From Nibricoccus aquaticus (lineage in GTDB: Bacteria; Verrucomicrobiota; Verrucomicrobiia; Opitutales; Opitutaceae): 64,000 nt of DNA. The position numbers were made by a program, and so were the translations under genes. Where the stretch lies: positions 4,419,501 to 4,483,500 of the forward strand of contig NZ_CP023344.1 of the NCBI RefSeq assembly GCF_002310495.1, read 5' to 3'. Positions 27,359 through 36,253 of this stretch are shown piece after piece. The first letter of the stretch is position 1, and every line of letters starts with the position of its first letter. Under the pieces are notes generated by a model. It ran no database searches. It saw only the letters and a list, made by a program, of their open reading frames with translations, and was not told the origin of the DNA.

Positions 27359-28549
27359 TCACGAAACTGAAGACGCGGAGAGTGAATGGAGCGCGGCCTG
27401 AAGACCGGCGGATGACTGAGCGTAGGTGTAGCTGGCTATCCGAGTGGCGACGGCGGTGCGGATGGGGGCGGGGTCGCGGGCGAGGACGGCGAGGGCGGTG
27501 GAGAGTTTTTCGCGTAGGCTGTCGGACGAGTTGGCGTGGAAGACCCAGCCGGTTTCGCCGTCGGTGACGAGGTCGCGCTGGCAGCCGACGTGGTCGCTCA
27601 CGAGGCAGGGGACGCCGAGGTGCATGGCTTCGTTGATGGCGAGGCCCCAGGTTTCGTACGCGCCGCGCGAAGGGAGGACGAAGAGGTCGGCGAGGAGATA
27701 GCGCGAAGGCATTTCGCTTTGGTTAGCGAAGGGGAGGAAATGGAGCTGGATGTCGGGCGAGGCTTGGGCGGCGAGCGCGAGCATGTCGGGCTTTTCGGGT
27801 CCGTCGCCGACGAAGACGAGAGCGGTGTCGGGCGGGTTGAGGGCGAGGAAGGCTTCGAGGAGGGCGCGGGGTTGTTTTTGCGGGATGAGTTTTCCGGCAA
27901 AGAGGATGACGCGGGTGTGGGCGGCGAGGCCGAGCTCGACGCGGAGGGCGAGGGAGATGTTGCGGTGGGCGGGCGAGGCGGGATCGAAGTGGGCGGCGTT
28001 GACGGCGTGGGGGGCGAAGAAGAGTCGGGTGGGCGGGACGCCGTGGTGGAGGAAGTAATCGCGGTTGGCAGCGCCGACGCAGGTGATGGCGGCGAACTGG
28101 CGGTAGAGAAACGTGAGGAGCGTTTTCTTAAGGCCGCGTGGCGCGGGGCGGCCGAGAAGGTGGGAGTCGCCGCGGAAGAGGAGCGGGATTTTTTTGCGGC
28201 GGGCCCAGGCGATGAGCTTGAGGTGGGTGGCGTAATTGTAGCCGAAAAGGAGGATGGCGGTGGCGCCCCAGTCATCGATGCGGGCGTGGAGCGTGGGGTT
28301 TTTAAGGCCGAAGAAGCGGAGGGTGCTGGGGCGGCGGGCGGTATTTTCGATGAGTTCCCAGTCGTAGCCACTGGTGAGATCGACGTCCCAGGCGAAGGTT
28401 TTTTTGAATTTCTCGTCGTGAGTTGGCGCGATGCCAGTGTCGTCGAGATAGAAGACGCGGAAGGTGAGCGCGGTGTTGGCGCGGAGCCAGCGGAACCACG
28501 GGCTGTAGTACTGCGTCGGATGCGAGAGGACGATGGCGAGGCGATGCAC
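27359..28549 (-). CDS. Family 4 glycosyltransferase
   Basis: A 396-residue GT-B enzyme. The N-terminal domain opens RLAIVLSHPTQYYSPWFRWL. The C-terminal domain has VILFAGKLIPQKQPRALLEAF, LVFVGDGPEKPDML, LFVLPSRGAYETWGLAINEA and the E-x7-E catalytic block (ETWGLAINE), followed by MHLGVPCLVSDHVGCQRDLV. It begins at ATG 28549 after a 211-base repeat-bearing gap, so this may be the first gene of a separate transcript running to 22459. Confidence 0.9.
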   Translation of the reverse strand: MHRLAIVLSHPTQYYSPWFRWLRANTALTFRVFYLDDTGIAPTHDEKFKKTFAWDVDLTSGYDWELIENTARRPSTLRFFGLKNPTLHARIDDWGATAILLFGYNYATHLKLIAWARRKKIPLLFRGDSHLLGRPAPRGLKKTLLTFLYRQFAAITCVGAANRDYFLHHGVPPTRLFFAPHAVNAAHFDPASPAHRNISLALRVELGLAAHTRVILFAGKLIPQKQPRALLEAFLALNPPDTALVFVGDGPEKPDMLALAAQASPDIQLHFLPFANQSEMPSRYLLADLFVLPSRGAYETWGLAINEAMHLGVPCLVSDHVGCQRDLVTDGETGWVFHANSSDSLREKLSTALAVLARDPAPIRTAVATRIASYTYAQSSAGLQAALHSLSASSVS

Positions 28550-28581
28550 GGTGGAGTCAGAGGGCGGAGCGCGGATTTTTT

Positions 28582-28673
28582 AACCACTGATGGGCACTGA
28601 GGGACACTGATGACGGAGGGAGGAGGAGGCGGCGCAATTTTTGGACAGGATTAACAGGAGTACAGGATTGAGG
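28582..28673. repeat. Two intergenic repeat tracts in the polysaccharide cluster
   Basis: In the 211-base gap between two cluster genes, 28582-28612 repeats CACTGA units (CCACTGATGGGCACTGAGGG...), and 28639-28673 repeats ACAGGATT/ACAGGAG units (GGACAGGATTAACAGGAG...). They look like degenerate members of dispersed repeat families. No open frame or RNA gene was seen in the rest of the gap. Confidence 0.6.
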
Positions 28674-28760
28674 AGGAACTGCGTGCTTGTGGCGGTGGGG
28701 CGGGATTTGTTTCGAGGCGAGGGCGGCGGCGGACGAACAAGTAAGCGGAAGATGGGCGGG

Positions 28761-30179
28761 TTAGTTGATGAATTTGCGGAGGGCGTAGCAGAGGCCGAGG
28801 ACGGCGAGGCAGGCTTGATAGAGGGAGGAGAGCCAGAGGCTGAGGGTGAACTCGACCTGAAAACTCCAGGCGAGGAGGATGACCATGAGGACGCCGCCGT
28901 AGGAGAGCAGCGGGCCGCCTTCGGCGAGGCCGGAGATTTTTTTGAGCAAGGCGGCGAGGAAGGCGGCGATGCCGATGACGCCGAAGAAACCGAAGTTGGC
29001 GTAGGCCTCGGCAACCATGCCGAAGCCGATGGTGGTGCGGTGGGTTTCCTCCTCGGTTTGCAGGCCGTAGTAAACGGAGAGGCGGCTGGTGCTGACGTGG
29101 CCGGGGGGTTTTTCGGGCCAGAAGAAACGCGGGACGAACTGGCCGGGGATGTAGCCGTAGGTCTCGCCTTCGAGGTAGGGATTGGGCTGCGGGGAATTGC
29201 TGACGACGAGGCAGAGGATGTGGAGGAGCGAAGTGCGCTCGATGAGCTTGCTCGTCATTTTGTTTTTCCCGCCGGGCTCGCTTTCGGAGAGGGCGAGGCC
29301 GTGCTGAAACCACGTGGAGTAGAATTGCGGGAGCGTGGAGGCGGGTGGGAGATGTTGTTCCTGGGGCGTCCAGTAGATGGCGCGCATCTCGGATTTGCCG
29401 TTGTGGAGGATGGCGAGTGTGCCGAAGACGACGACGGTGACGACGGCGGGGACGCGGCCGCTGGCGGAGACGTAGCCGACGAGTGCGAGCAGGATGGTGG
29501 AGATCGCCTGGACGAGGACGAGCGTGGCGCCGATGGCGACGCTTTGAGCGAAGAGGTTGAGGAAGAACATCAGCTTTTCGCCGGGAGAGAGACTGCCCTG
29601 GCCGAGGCGGCGGCTGGTGATGAAAGTGCAGATGATGCCGATGCCGAAGAAGACGGCGCGGAGCACGCTGCCGAAGGACGACGGTATCCAATCGGTGAAT
29701 GTGCTGATGATCACGTAGGCGGTGCTGATCGTCATGCCGTGCTCGACCCAGCGGCTGAGCGTGGGACCGATGACCTCCTCCTGCCAGAAGGCGCCGCGGC
29801 CGGGGCGGGTCGGGACCATCGCGTGCACGACGATGGCGGAGATCTGGAAGAGGATCACCTGGAGCGCGGTGTTGGTGACGTCTTCGATGGAGTAGCGGAG
29901 GAGCTCCTCGTGTCCGTTGAGGAGTGGGAAGGCGTAGGTGTTGGCGGTGATGAAGAGGAGGACTTCAAAAACGGGGAGCGAGGTGGAGCCGCTTTTCGCC
30001 CAGCGCCAGGCAGGGACGAAGGCGAAGAGAATCATCACGAGGCCGAGCTGGAGGTGCAGGGAATCGCGGACGTGGGCGTTTGCGAAGAAGTAGGCCTCGG
30101 TGGCGGCGAGCGCGAAGAGCACGGCGCGGCTCATGCGGCGGGCGCGCGGAGAGGAGGAATTGGCGGGAGGGTTGTTCAC
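28761..30179 (-). CDS. Wzy-like oligosaccharide repeat-unit polymerase (putative)
   Basis: A 472-residue integral membrane protein with about eleven hydrophobic segments and a long soluble loop between them. The loop ends YIPGQFVPRFFWPEKPPG, with the R-x-F-W-P-x-K-P motif often seen in EpsG/Wzy-like polymerases, and TTIGFGMVAEAYANFGFFG follows. The start overlaps the upstream glycosyltransferase stop as ATGA (30176-30179). A polymerase role is inferred from topology, that motif and the gene cluster; the family is too divergent for certainty. Confidence 0.75.
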   Translation of the reverse strand: MNNPPANSSSPRARRMSRAVLFALAATEAYFFANAHVRDSLHLQLGLVMILFAFVPAWRWAKSGSTSLPVFEVLLFITANTYAFPLLNGHEELLRYSIEDVTNTALQVILFQISAIVVHAMVPTRPGRGAFWQEEVIGPTLSRWVEHGMTISTAYVIISTFTDWIPSSFGSVLRAVFFGIGIICTFITSRRLGQGSLSPGEKLMFFLNLFAQSVAIGATLVLVQAISTILLALVGYVSASGRVPAVVTVVVFGTLAILHNGKSEMRAIYWTPQEQHLPPASTLPQFYSTWFQHGLALSESEPGGKNKMTSKLIERTSLLHILCLVVSNSPQPNPYLEGETYGYIPGQFVPRFFWPEKPPGHVSTSRLSVYYGLQTEEETHRTTIGFGMVAEAYANFGFFGVIGIAAFLAALLKKISGLAEGGPLLSYGGVLMVILLAWSFQVEFTLSLWLSSLYQACLAVLGLCYALRKFIN

Positions 30180-31546
30180 GCGAGGTCAGCGGGAGCGGGC
30201 GGAACGGCGGCGGCGAAGAGCGCGCACTGGCGGGCGGTCAAGGATTGGGCGAGGAATTCGCGGCGAAAGAAAGCGTCGTTGCGAACGGGATGAGTGAAGC
30301 GGGCGAAGCCGTTGAGCGCGTGATCGAAGAAGGCGATGAGTTGTGAGTGGGCGTCGTCGGCGGGGGCGTTTTCGGAGAAAGTCACGACGGTGGAGCAGGC
30401 GAGTTCGCGCAGCATCGACTCGAGATAGCTGTCGCGGAAGACGACGCTGAGCATGGGACGCGCGGCGAGGTAGTAGGGGTAAAGTTTCGAGGGAGAGTAG
30501 GCGAGGTCGCTGGAGCCGAGGAGGAGGAGGACGTCGGCGCTGGTCTGGATTTGGAGGCATTCGAGGTGGCCGAGGCGGTGCGGGAGTTCGTGGACGAGAT
30601 CAGCAACGCCGAATTCGCGAGCGACGGGGACGACGGATTCTACACCGCGTCCGGGCGGGGCGTAGCTGGTGCCGAGGAATTCGAAGCGGAGGCGGCGAGC
30701 GTCGTCGGGGCGGGCGGCGCGGAAGAGGGAAAGTGCGCGGAAAAGGACCTTGAGCGCGTGCGGCATGATCGGGCCGGCAGCTCCGGTGTAGATGAAGCGG
30801 ATGACCGCCGGGGCGGCGGCGGAGTTGAGAGCTGTGGGTTGAGCGTTGAGAGACGGAATCGGAGGCAGGGCGCGCGCGGCGGCGAGATCGGTTTCGCTGG
30901 CACCGAAGCGTATCACTTCGGCGGGCACAAAGCGGAACCAGCGGTAGCGCTGGCGGAGATCGTCGAGGTAAACCTGTGAGACGCTCATGAAGGCGCCGAC
31001 GCGGCGGAAGGACCAGCCTTCGAGGAGCCAGGCCTGGGCGCGGGCGAGCTGGTATTTCCAACCGCCGGGCGGACGGCGGGAGCCGGGGCGTTCGTAGTAG
31101 TCGGTGCGCCACGGATCTTGCAGGTCGATCACGTAGGGAACGCCGAGCCAGCGGAGCCAGATACGGCCGAGCGTGAAGGTGACGAACTGGGTGTTGCTCA
31201 GGAAAACGACGTCGATTTTTTCGCGGCGGATGAGGCGGGCGCCGGCGAAGAGAAGATGGAACCAGGCGCGGAGGCCGAGGTTGCCGAGACCGAGGCGGCG
31301 GGACCACGCGAGCGAAAATGCGCCGCAGCGGTGGATGCGGATGTCGGCGGGAATGGTGGCGCGGAGGGCGTCTTCGCGGGAGCCGTCCTGGCAGGCGGGA
31401 TCGATGGTGAGGACGATAGGTTCCCAGCCGTTTTCGCGGTAGTACGGAAGGCTCATGCGGACGCGCTGGAGGTCGGGCGCGTTCATCGGCGGGAACGAAG
31501 GGCTCACGATGAGCACGCGGCGAAGTGGGCGGGCGTCGGCGGTCAT
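30176..31546 (-). CDS. Family 4-like glycosyltransferase with repeat-derived insert
   Basis: A 456-residue GT-B-type enzyme: RVLIVSPSFPPMNAPDLQRV at the N-terminus, VPYVIDLQDPWRTDYYERPG in the acceptor domain, and a C-terminal domain with IRFIYTGAAGPIMPHALKV, LRFEFLGTSYAPPG and SDLAYSPSKLYPYYLAARP. Between the domains, about residues 229-241 (PSLNAQPTALNS) come from a copy of the dispersed repeat also found in two other genes. The start overlaps the upstream methyltransferase stop as ATGA, and its stop overlaps the Wzy-like start. Confidence 0.85.
   Translation of the reverse strand: MTADARPLRRVLIVSPSFPPMNAPDLQRVRMSLPYYRENGWEPIVLTIDPACQDGSREDALRATIPADIRIHRCGAFSLAWSRRLGLGNLGLRAWFHLLFAGARLIRREKIDVVFLSNTQFVTFTLGRIWLRWLGVPYVIDLQDPWRTDYYERPGSRRPPGGWKYQLARAQAWLLEGWSFRRVGAFMSVSQVYLDDLRQRYRWFRFVPAEVIRFGASETDLAAARALPPIPSLNAQPTALNSAAAPAVIRFIYTGAAGPIMPHALKVLFRALSLFRAARPDDARRLRFEFLGTSYAPPGRGVESVVPVAREFGVADLVHELPHRLGHLECLQIQTSADVLLLLGSSDLAYSPSKLYPYYLAARPMLSVVFRDSYLESMLRELACSTVVTFSENAPADDAHSQLIAFFDHALNGFARFTHPVRNDAFFRREFLAQSLTARQCALFAAAVPPAPADLA
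30822..30857. repeat. Divergent copy of the intragenic TTGAGAG repeat
   Basis: AGTTGAGAG...GTTGAGAGACGGAA resembles the 37-base repeat at 33552-33588 and 46462-46498 with about four differences. It lies inside a glycosyltransferase gene but is read in a different frame from the other two, giving PSLNAQPTALNS instead of PSVSQ-STLNSQP. Confidence 0.7.
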
Positions 31547-32211
31547 GCGGCGGAGCGGAGCTGGAGCACTTTAATATCCCATGTGAGACCGGCGGGGTTG
31601 TGAACCACGTTTTCGTCGGTGAAGGTGAAGTCCCGATACAGGCGGCGCCAGATGGCTTCGTGGTTTCCCGAGCGGTAGTAGGAGACGATCAGAGCGCCGC
31701 CGGGAGCGAGAAGCGCAGTGAAAGCGCGGGCGACGCGGGCGGGGTCGCGGGCGTAGCCGAGGGATTCGTTGAAGACGATCGTGTCGAAGAGAGCGTCGGA
31801 GGAGCTGGCTGCTGAAGAGTCAGCGGGAGTTGGTTGAGACGGCCAGGTTTCGAAGTCGGTGTGGAGAAACGTTGCGTTGGCGGGAAGGCCGAGGGAGCGG
31901 GCGCGTTGGAGGCCTTCTTCGGAGAGATCGAGGCCGGTGTAGCGGGCGACGCGGTCGGGGACGAGGAGCGTGGCGAGGCGTCCGCTGCCGCAGCCGACAT
32001 CGAGGAGGCAGGGAGACGGATGGAGGCGGGCGATCAGTTGGACGAGGGCGTCGTAGCGGGGCTTTTCTTCGGGGCCGAAAAAGGTGTCCCAGTGACCGGA
32101 GCGGTATTCGGCGTCTAGTGCGGAAGCGGGGACTGGTTTGCCGCCGCCGCGCGGGGCGCGCAGAAATTTATAGGCGGCGAAGTCACAGGCTTTGCGCAGG
32201 AAGCGGAGCAT
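31543..32211 (-). CDS. SAM-dependent class I methyltransferase
   Basis: A 222-residue Rossmann-fold methyltransferase with the SAM-binding motif LLDVGCGSGRLATLL, followed by YTGLDLSEEGLQRAR (acidic residue binding the ribose), and a post-motif block FDTIVFNESLGYARDPARVARAF. It probably methylates a sugar or a lipid-linked intermediate. ATG 32211 shares one base with the stop of the upstream PIG-L gene. Its stop overlaps the next start as ATGA. Confidence 0.88.
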   Translation of the reverse strand: MLRFLRKACDFAAYKFLRAPRGGGKPVPASALDAEYRSGHWDTFFGPEEKPRYDALVQLIARLHPSPCLLDVGCGSGRLATLLVPDRVARYTGLDLSEEGLQRARSLGLPANATFLHTDFETWPSQPTPADSSAASSSDALFDTIVFNESLGYARDPARVARAFTALLAPGGALIVSYYRSGNHEAIWRRLYRDFTFTDENVVHNPAGLTWDIKVLQLRSAA

Positions 32212-32984
32212 CAGTTTTCGAAGAAGTATTCTTCGGGGGCGGAGAACATGGCAACGAAACCCTCGGGGAGCGCGGCGTGTTTTTGCGGTGGCAGCGGATC
32301 GGTTTGCGAGCGGTAGGCGGCCATGGCGGCGAGTTTTTGCGCGTGCTGTTGGGGGAAGCGGTAGCGGTACACGCGGGCGGAGGAGAAGAGGAGTCGCCAG
32401 GCGAGAGACGGGCTCCACCAAGACCAGACGGGGAACTCCAGGATTCGAGGTGAGACGGGGAGATCGGCGAGGGCGGTGGCGACGAGTCGGAAGGCAGCTT
32501 CGTGCTCAGAGCTGCGGTCGTGGCGGCAGGGCAGAAGGATTTCGTCGGGATTGAGGTTGCCGATGAACTCGCGGAGGCGGCGGCTGGTGGCGAGGGCGGT
32601 GGGCGTGTCGAGGTGGGCGAGTTGACCGTCGGGCAGGTCGAGGAAATGGAGCGAGGAAGAGTCGATGCCGAGAGCGATGGCGGCGGCGCGGGCTTCGGTG
32701 GCGCGGAGGGATTTGATGTCGGCGGGAGTTTTTAGCGGATGGCCGGGGTGGGAGGCGCTGCCGTCGGTGAGTAAGAGGATGTGGATGGCGCGACCGGCGG
32801 CGGACTGGCGAGCGATCCAGCCGCCGCAGCCGAAGGATTCGTCGTCGGGGTGCGGGGCGATGACGAGGGCGGGGCCGTGCCCGGGAACTCGATACGGTGT
32901 GGCGCGGAGTCGCAGAGCGAGACGGAGGGCGGTCGAGAAGGCGCGGCGCAGGCGGAATTTTAGCGTGCGCGGCGGGGTATTCAT
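32211..32984 (-). CDS. PIG-L family N-acetyl-sugar deacetylase
   Basis: A 257-residue Zn-dependent deacetylase of the PIG-L/LmbE family. The metal-binding PHPDDESFGCGG motif follows a short hydrophobic entry (GPALVIAP), then LLLTDGSASHPGH and a downstream histidine in HDRSSEHEAAFR. Such enzymes deacetylate N-acetylglucosamine residues on lipid carriers or nucleotide sugars. The C-terminus (YRSQTDPLPPQ) is family-like. It is coupled to both neighbours (ATGA at 32981-32984, TGATG at 32211). Confidence 0.9.
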   Translation of the reverse strand: MNTPPRTLKFRLRRAFSTALRLALRLRATPYRVPGHGPALVIAPHPDDESFGCGGWIARQSAAGRAIHILLLTDGSASHPGHPLKTPADIKSLRATEARAAAIALGIDSSSLHFLDLPDGQLAHLDTPTALATSRRLREFIGNLNPDEILLPCRHDRSSEHEAAFRLVATALADLPVSPRILEFPVWSWWSPSLAWRLLFSSARVYRYRFPQQHAQKLAAMAAYRSQTDPLPPQKHAALPEGFVAMFSAPEEYFFEN

Positions 32985-34198
32985 GCGAGGGCTTTTTCGA
33001 CGAGGGCGAGGAGACGGGGAGATTCTTTTTCCCAGCAGTATTGGGTCTCGGCTAGGAGGCGGGCGGCTTGTTTGCGGGCAAGGAGGGCGCTGGAATCGGC
33101 GAGAAGGTGATCGAGGAGGCGGGCGTGTTCGGTGGCGTCGGCGATGCGGGGGAGGATGAGGCCGGCGTCGGGCGAGCAGGCGAGGACTTCGCGCTGGCCG
33201 GCGGTGTCGGTCGCAACGAGGGCGAGGCCGGCGTTGAGGTATTGAAGGATTTTATTGGTGATGGTGAGGTCGCGGTTGACGATGGCGGGGTCTTCGAGGG
33301 CGAGGCCGATATCGTGTTCGGCGATGAGCGCGGGGAGTGCGGCGTTGGGGACGAGCGGGAGAAATCGGATGCAGGTGCGCTGGGCGGAGGAAAGCGGGGC
33401 GAGGAGTTTTTGTTCGAAGCCGGGGACGGGTTCGCCGAGGAGGACGACGCGGCTGGGGGCGGTGGTGAGTTTCCAGGCGGCGAGGAAGGCTTCGAGGCCG
33501 CGGCCGGGGCCGAGGGTTTGGGAGAACCAGAAAAAGGAGGGAGGCGGAGCAGGTTGAGAGTTGAGGGTTGAGGGTTGAGAGACGGAAGGGGCGGGCTGAA
33601 GGGGGAAGGCGTTGGTGAGGACTTCGGGGCGGGGGCCGCCGTAGCGGGCGTGGAGGGCGTCGGCGAGGGCGTGGGAGGTGGTGGAGACGTAGCGGGCGCG
33701 GTGGAGGAGTTTGCGTTCGGTGGCGCGGAGGAGTTTCAGCGGGCGGTGGGTGCGGTCGGCGGGGAGGAGGTCTTCGGAGTGCCAGTCTTCGAAGTCGGCG
33801 GCGACGGGCTGACCGGAGGCAAGGAGGCGGGTGCCGATCCAGTGAGGGAGCTCGTTGTGGACGATGACGAGGTCGGCGTGGTTGACGCGGGCGGCGCGGA
33901 GGAGGGCGGCGGGGTTACCGAGAGCGTGAATGGATTCGTAGCCCCGCGCGACTAAGCGGCGGGCGAGCCATTGGCGGAGTCGTTGCGAGAATGAGTGGGG
34001 CGCGGGAACGATCTCGTGGCGAAAGTGGCGGCCTTTGAGGAGTTCCTTATCGAGCAGGGCGAGCGCGGGGTCGGGGCTTGGGGTGAGGAGGGTGACGTCG
34101 TAGCCGGCAGCGGCGAGCGTGGTGGCTTCTTTGACCGGGCGCGGATTCCGGCAGGGGTGGCCGGAGCTTATGATGAGGATGCGACGGCGGCTGGGCAT
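32981..34198 (-). CDS. Family 4-like glycosyltransferase with repeat-derived insert
   Basis: A 405-residue GT-B enzyme. RILIISSGHPCRNPRPVKEA opens the N-terminal domain, VAADFEDWHSEDLL and RYVSTTSHALADAL follow, then the C-terminal domain with FFWFSQTLGPGRGLEAFLAA, RVVLLGEPVPGFE, and TITNKILQYLNAGLALVATD. Residues about 203-216 (PSVSQPSTLNSQPA) between the domains are encoded by a 37-base dispersed repeat. ATG 34198 is nine bases after the preceding gene's stop. Confidence 0.87.
   Translation of the reverse strand: MPSRRRILIISSGHPCRNPRPVKEATTLAAAGYDVTLLTPSPDPALALLDKELLKGRHFRHEIVPAPHSFSQRLRQWLARRLVARGYESIHALGNPAALLRAARVNHADLVIVHNELPHWIGTRLLASGQPVAADFEDWHSEDLLPADRTHRPLKLLRATERKLLHRARYVSTTSHALADALHARYGGPRPEVLTNAFPLQPAPSVSQPSTLNSQPAPPPSFFWFSQTLGPGRGLEAFLAAWKLTTAPSRVVLLGEPVPGFEQKLLAPLSSAQRTCIRFLPLVPNAALPALIAEHDIGLALEDPAIVNRDLTITNKILQYLNAGLALVATDTAGQREVLACSPDAGLILPRIADATEHARLLDHLLADSSALLARKQAARLLAETQYCWEKESPRLLALVEKALA
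33552..33588. repeat. 37-base dispersed repeat inside a glycosyltransferase gene
   Basis: GGTTGAGAGTTGAGGGTTGA... (33552-33588) matches 46462-46498 in the asnB-like gene at 36 of 37 positions. It is read in frame, giving SVSQPSTLNSQP in the linker between the two GT-B domains. Confidence 0.85.
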
Positions 34199-34207
34199 GA
34201 CGCGGGA

Positions 34208-35188
34208 TTACTCCCAGAAGCGGTCACGCAGACGGTGCCACCATCGGCGGCTGGCCATGCGGGTTTTGGCTTCGGTCCAGTCGACAAGGCTGGTGTTGAA
34301 GTCGTGGTCGCCGAGCTGGGCGGCGGGGAGATCGGCTTTTTCGATACGGGCGATGAGGTCGGGGAGTTTATTGAAGAAGTCTTCGCAGCGGTAGGGCGGG
34401 TGGAGCGTCCAGCAGCCGGGAGATGGGCCGGCGAAGTCGAAGCGTTTGAGGCCGCGCTCGCGCATGGCTTCGGTGAAAAGATTTTCAGGGAGTTCCTGTG
34501 CGGGGTGTCCGTCGAGAAGAGCCAACAGGCGGGCGCGGAAGGCGGGGGCGCGGGGGACGAGGGCGGTGATGCGTTCGCGGAAGCGGGTGCGGCTGAAAAG
34601 AAAAACGCGGGTGCTCATCGCGGAAAAAACGTAGCCATCGATGCCGCCGATGGTTTCGCGGGGAGCTTTGAGTTGTTTCAGCGAGCCGTCGGTCGTGGGT
34701 GGACCGGGGAGAGGGGAAAAGAAAAGCAGATCGGTCTGCGTGGTGTAGAGCGGGAGGGCGGCTTCGAGCCAGCGGAGTCCGTCGCCGCCGAAGAAGATGT
34801 CGGCGTCGGCGTGAAGGATGAAGTCGTTGCGCGCGTGGTGGAGGCCGAAGAAGTAGGCGTAGTAGGGACCGCCGCGCCAGTCCTTGGTGGGAGGACGGAC
34901 GTCGCCGAAGAATTCGTCGGCGATGGCGTGGCGGGATTCGCGGGAGTAATCGATTTCGACGATGCGGGCTCCGGGGATTTGCGCGACGATTTCGAGGATG
35001 CGGCGGCGGCCTTTTTTCCAGTCTTCGCCGAAGCGCCCGGGGCTGCGGCGGGTGTCGATCGTGAGGAGGATTTCGTTTACGCCGCGCCGCCAGAACTCGA
35101 CTTGATGGGTGAGGAGTTTTTCCGCGAGGCGGTGATCGCCGGGGGCGAGACTGATCTGGAGAGTGACGGGGAAAGGCGCGGGAGGCAT
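34208..35188 (-). CDS. Putative GT-A-fold glycosyltransferase, family not identified
   Basis: A 326-residue protein resembling nucleotide-sugar transferases: FPVTLQISLAPGDHRLAEKLL, an EILLTIDTRRSPGR strand, and a metal-binding-like HADADIFF near residue 130, where DAD would coordinate the divalent cation. The middle (GGIDGYVFSAMSTRVFLFSR) and C-terminus (PSPGCWTLHPPYRCEDFF) are not recognised from a standard family. No membrane helices. A role in the same glycan pathway is inferred from its position among coupled glycosyltransferases. Confidence 0.7.
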   Translation of the reverse strand: MPPAPFPVTLQISLAPGDHRLAEKLLTHQVEFWRRGVNEILLTIDTRRSPGRFGEDWKKGRRRILEIVAQIPGARIVEIDYSRESRHAIADEFFGDVRPPTKDWRGGPYYAYFFGLHHARNDFILHADADIFFGGDGLRWLEAALPLYTTQTDLLFFSPLPGPPTTDGSLKQLKAPRETIGGIDGYVFSAMSTRVFLFSRTRFRERITALVPRAPAFRARLLALLDGHPAQELPENLFTEAMRERGLKRFDFAGPSPGCWTLHPPYRCEDFFNKLPDLIARIEKADLPAAQLGDHDFNTSLVDWTEAKTRMASRRWWHRLRDRFWE

Positions 35189-35191
35189 GAG

Positions 35192-36253
35192 TTAGGGCAC
35201 GGCTTGGGGCGGACGCGCGGACGACGATGTTTCCTGGAAGCGTGCGGCGGTTTCGCGGTCGAGCAAGTCCCACCAATCGGGATGACGGGAGCGGGCGCGG
35301 AGGGTGTGAAATGCAGTGAGCGGGGGGCGGAAGAAGCGGAGCGTGTAGTGAAACCAGTCGCGCGGAGTGATGTGGCGTAGGAGGGCGCGGGCTTCGCGGC
35401 ATTGGAGCGCAGCGGAGATGAGGGTGTCGGTCATCGGCGGGCGTTGGGAGCGGAAGTCGGCGCAGAGTTGACGGGATTCGTCTGAAGAGAGGCGGGCGTG
35501 TTTCAAGAAGCTCGCGGCGAGGAGGGCGAGGGCGGCGCTCCAGTCGCGTGCAGAGTTAGTGCGGGCGGTTTGTTGCGTGATCGTGAACGTGGCGAGCGGC
35601 TGCGGGACGTAGAGAAGCGGGTGCGGAAACATGCGCTCGCGGAATGCCTCGACGCAGCCGAAGGGGATTTGCGGAGTCGGGTAACTTTGGCCGGGGCGGG
35701 AGCGGAGGAGCATGGCGCCGTTGGCGTGGAGGGCGCCGGTGATCTGGCGAAGCTGGCCCCACGGTTGAAGGCGGGGAGAAACGGCGGCTGGTCCGGACGA
35801 GGGCGACGGAGGATTGGCGAAGGTGTTGGTGTCGGTGAGGTGGCCGTCGGGGTCTTCCTGGATGATGTGCTGGTTGCACCACGCGAGCGTGACGGACGGA
35901 TGGGCGTCCATCGCGGCGAGCATGGTTTCGAGGAAGGTGGGCTCCCAGGTGTTGTCGTCTTCGAGGAGGGCGACGAAGGGCTCGGCGGTGGGCTGGTAGA
36001 AACGGTTGAAGGTTTCGATGGGGCCGAGGTTGCGCGCGTGCTGGACAAAGTGGATACGCGGATCGGCGAGGCCGGCGACGAGTTCGCCGGGGAAAGGATC
36101 GGCGGGGTCGTCGTTGTGGAGCTCGCAGATCCAGTTCTGGAAAGACTGGGCGCGCAGGCTGGCGACGGCGCGGGGGAGCAACGCGTGGCGGCGGTACGTC
36201 GGGAGGAAGACGCGGACGCGCGCGGTGGAAGACTCAGGCGGAGACGCGTTCAA
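35192..36253 (-). CDS. Family 2-like glycosyltransferase (paralogue of 40076-41092)
   Basis: A 353-residue enzyme with RVRVFLPTYRRHALLPRAVA, ICELHNDDPADPFPGELVAG and VALLEDDNTWEPTFLETMLA, where EDDN replaces the usual DAD metal motif. It is clearly similar along its length to the product of 40076-41092 (for example CELHND, LEDDN-WEP-FLET, and a shared C-terminal pattern), so they are paralogues. The only plausible start is TTG 36253, overlapping the upstream methyltransferase gene by 20 bases. Confidence 0.85.
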   Translation of the reverse strand: MNASPPESSTARVRVFLPTYRRHALLPRAVASLRAQSFQNWICELHNDDPADPFPGELVAGLADPRIHFVQHARNLGPIETFNRFYQPTAEPFVALLEDDNTWEPTFLETMLAAMDAHPSVTLAWCNQHIIQEDPDGHLTDTNTFANPPSPSSGPAAVSPRLQPWGQLRQITGALHANGAMLLRSRPGQSYPTPQIPFGCVEAFRERMFPHPLLYVPQPLATFTITQQTARTNSARDWSAALALLAASFLKHARLSSDESRQLCADFRSQRPPMTDTLISAALQCREARALLRHITPRDWFHYTLRFFRPPLTAFHTLRARSRHPDWWDLLDRETAARFQETSSSARPPQAVP

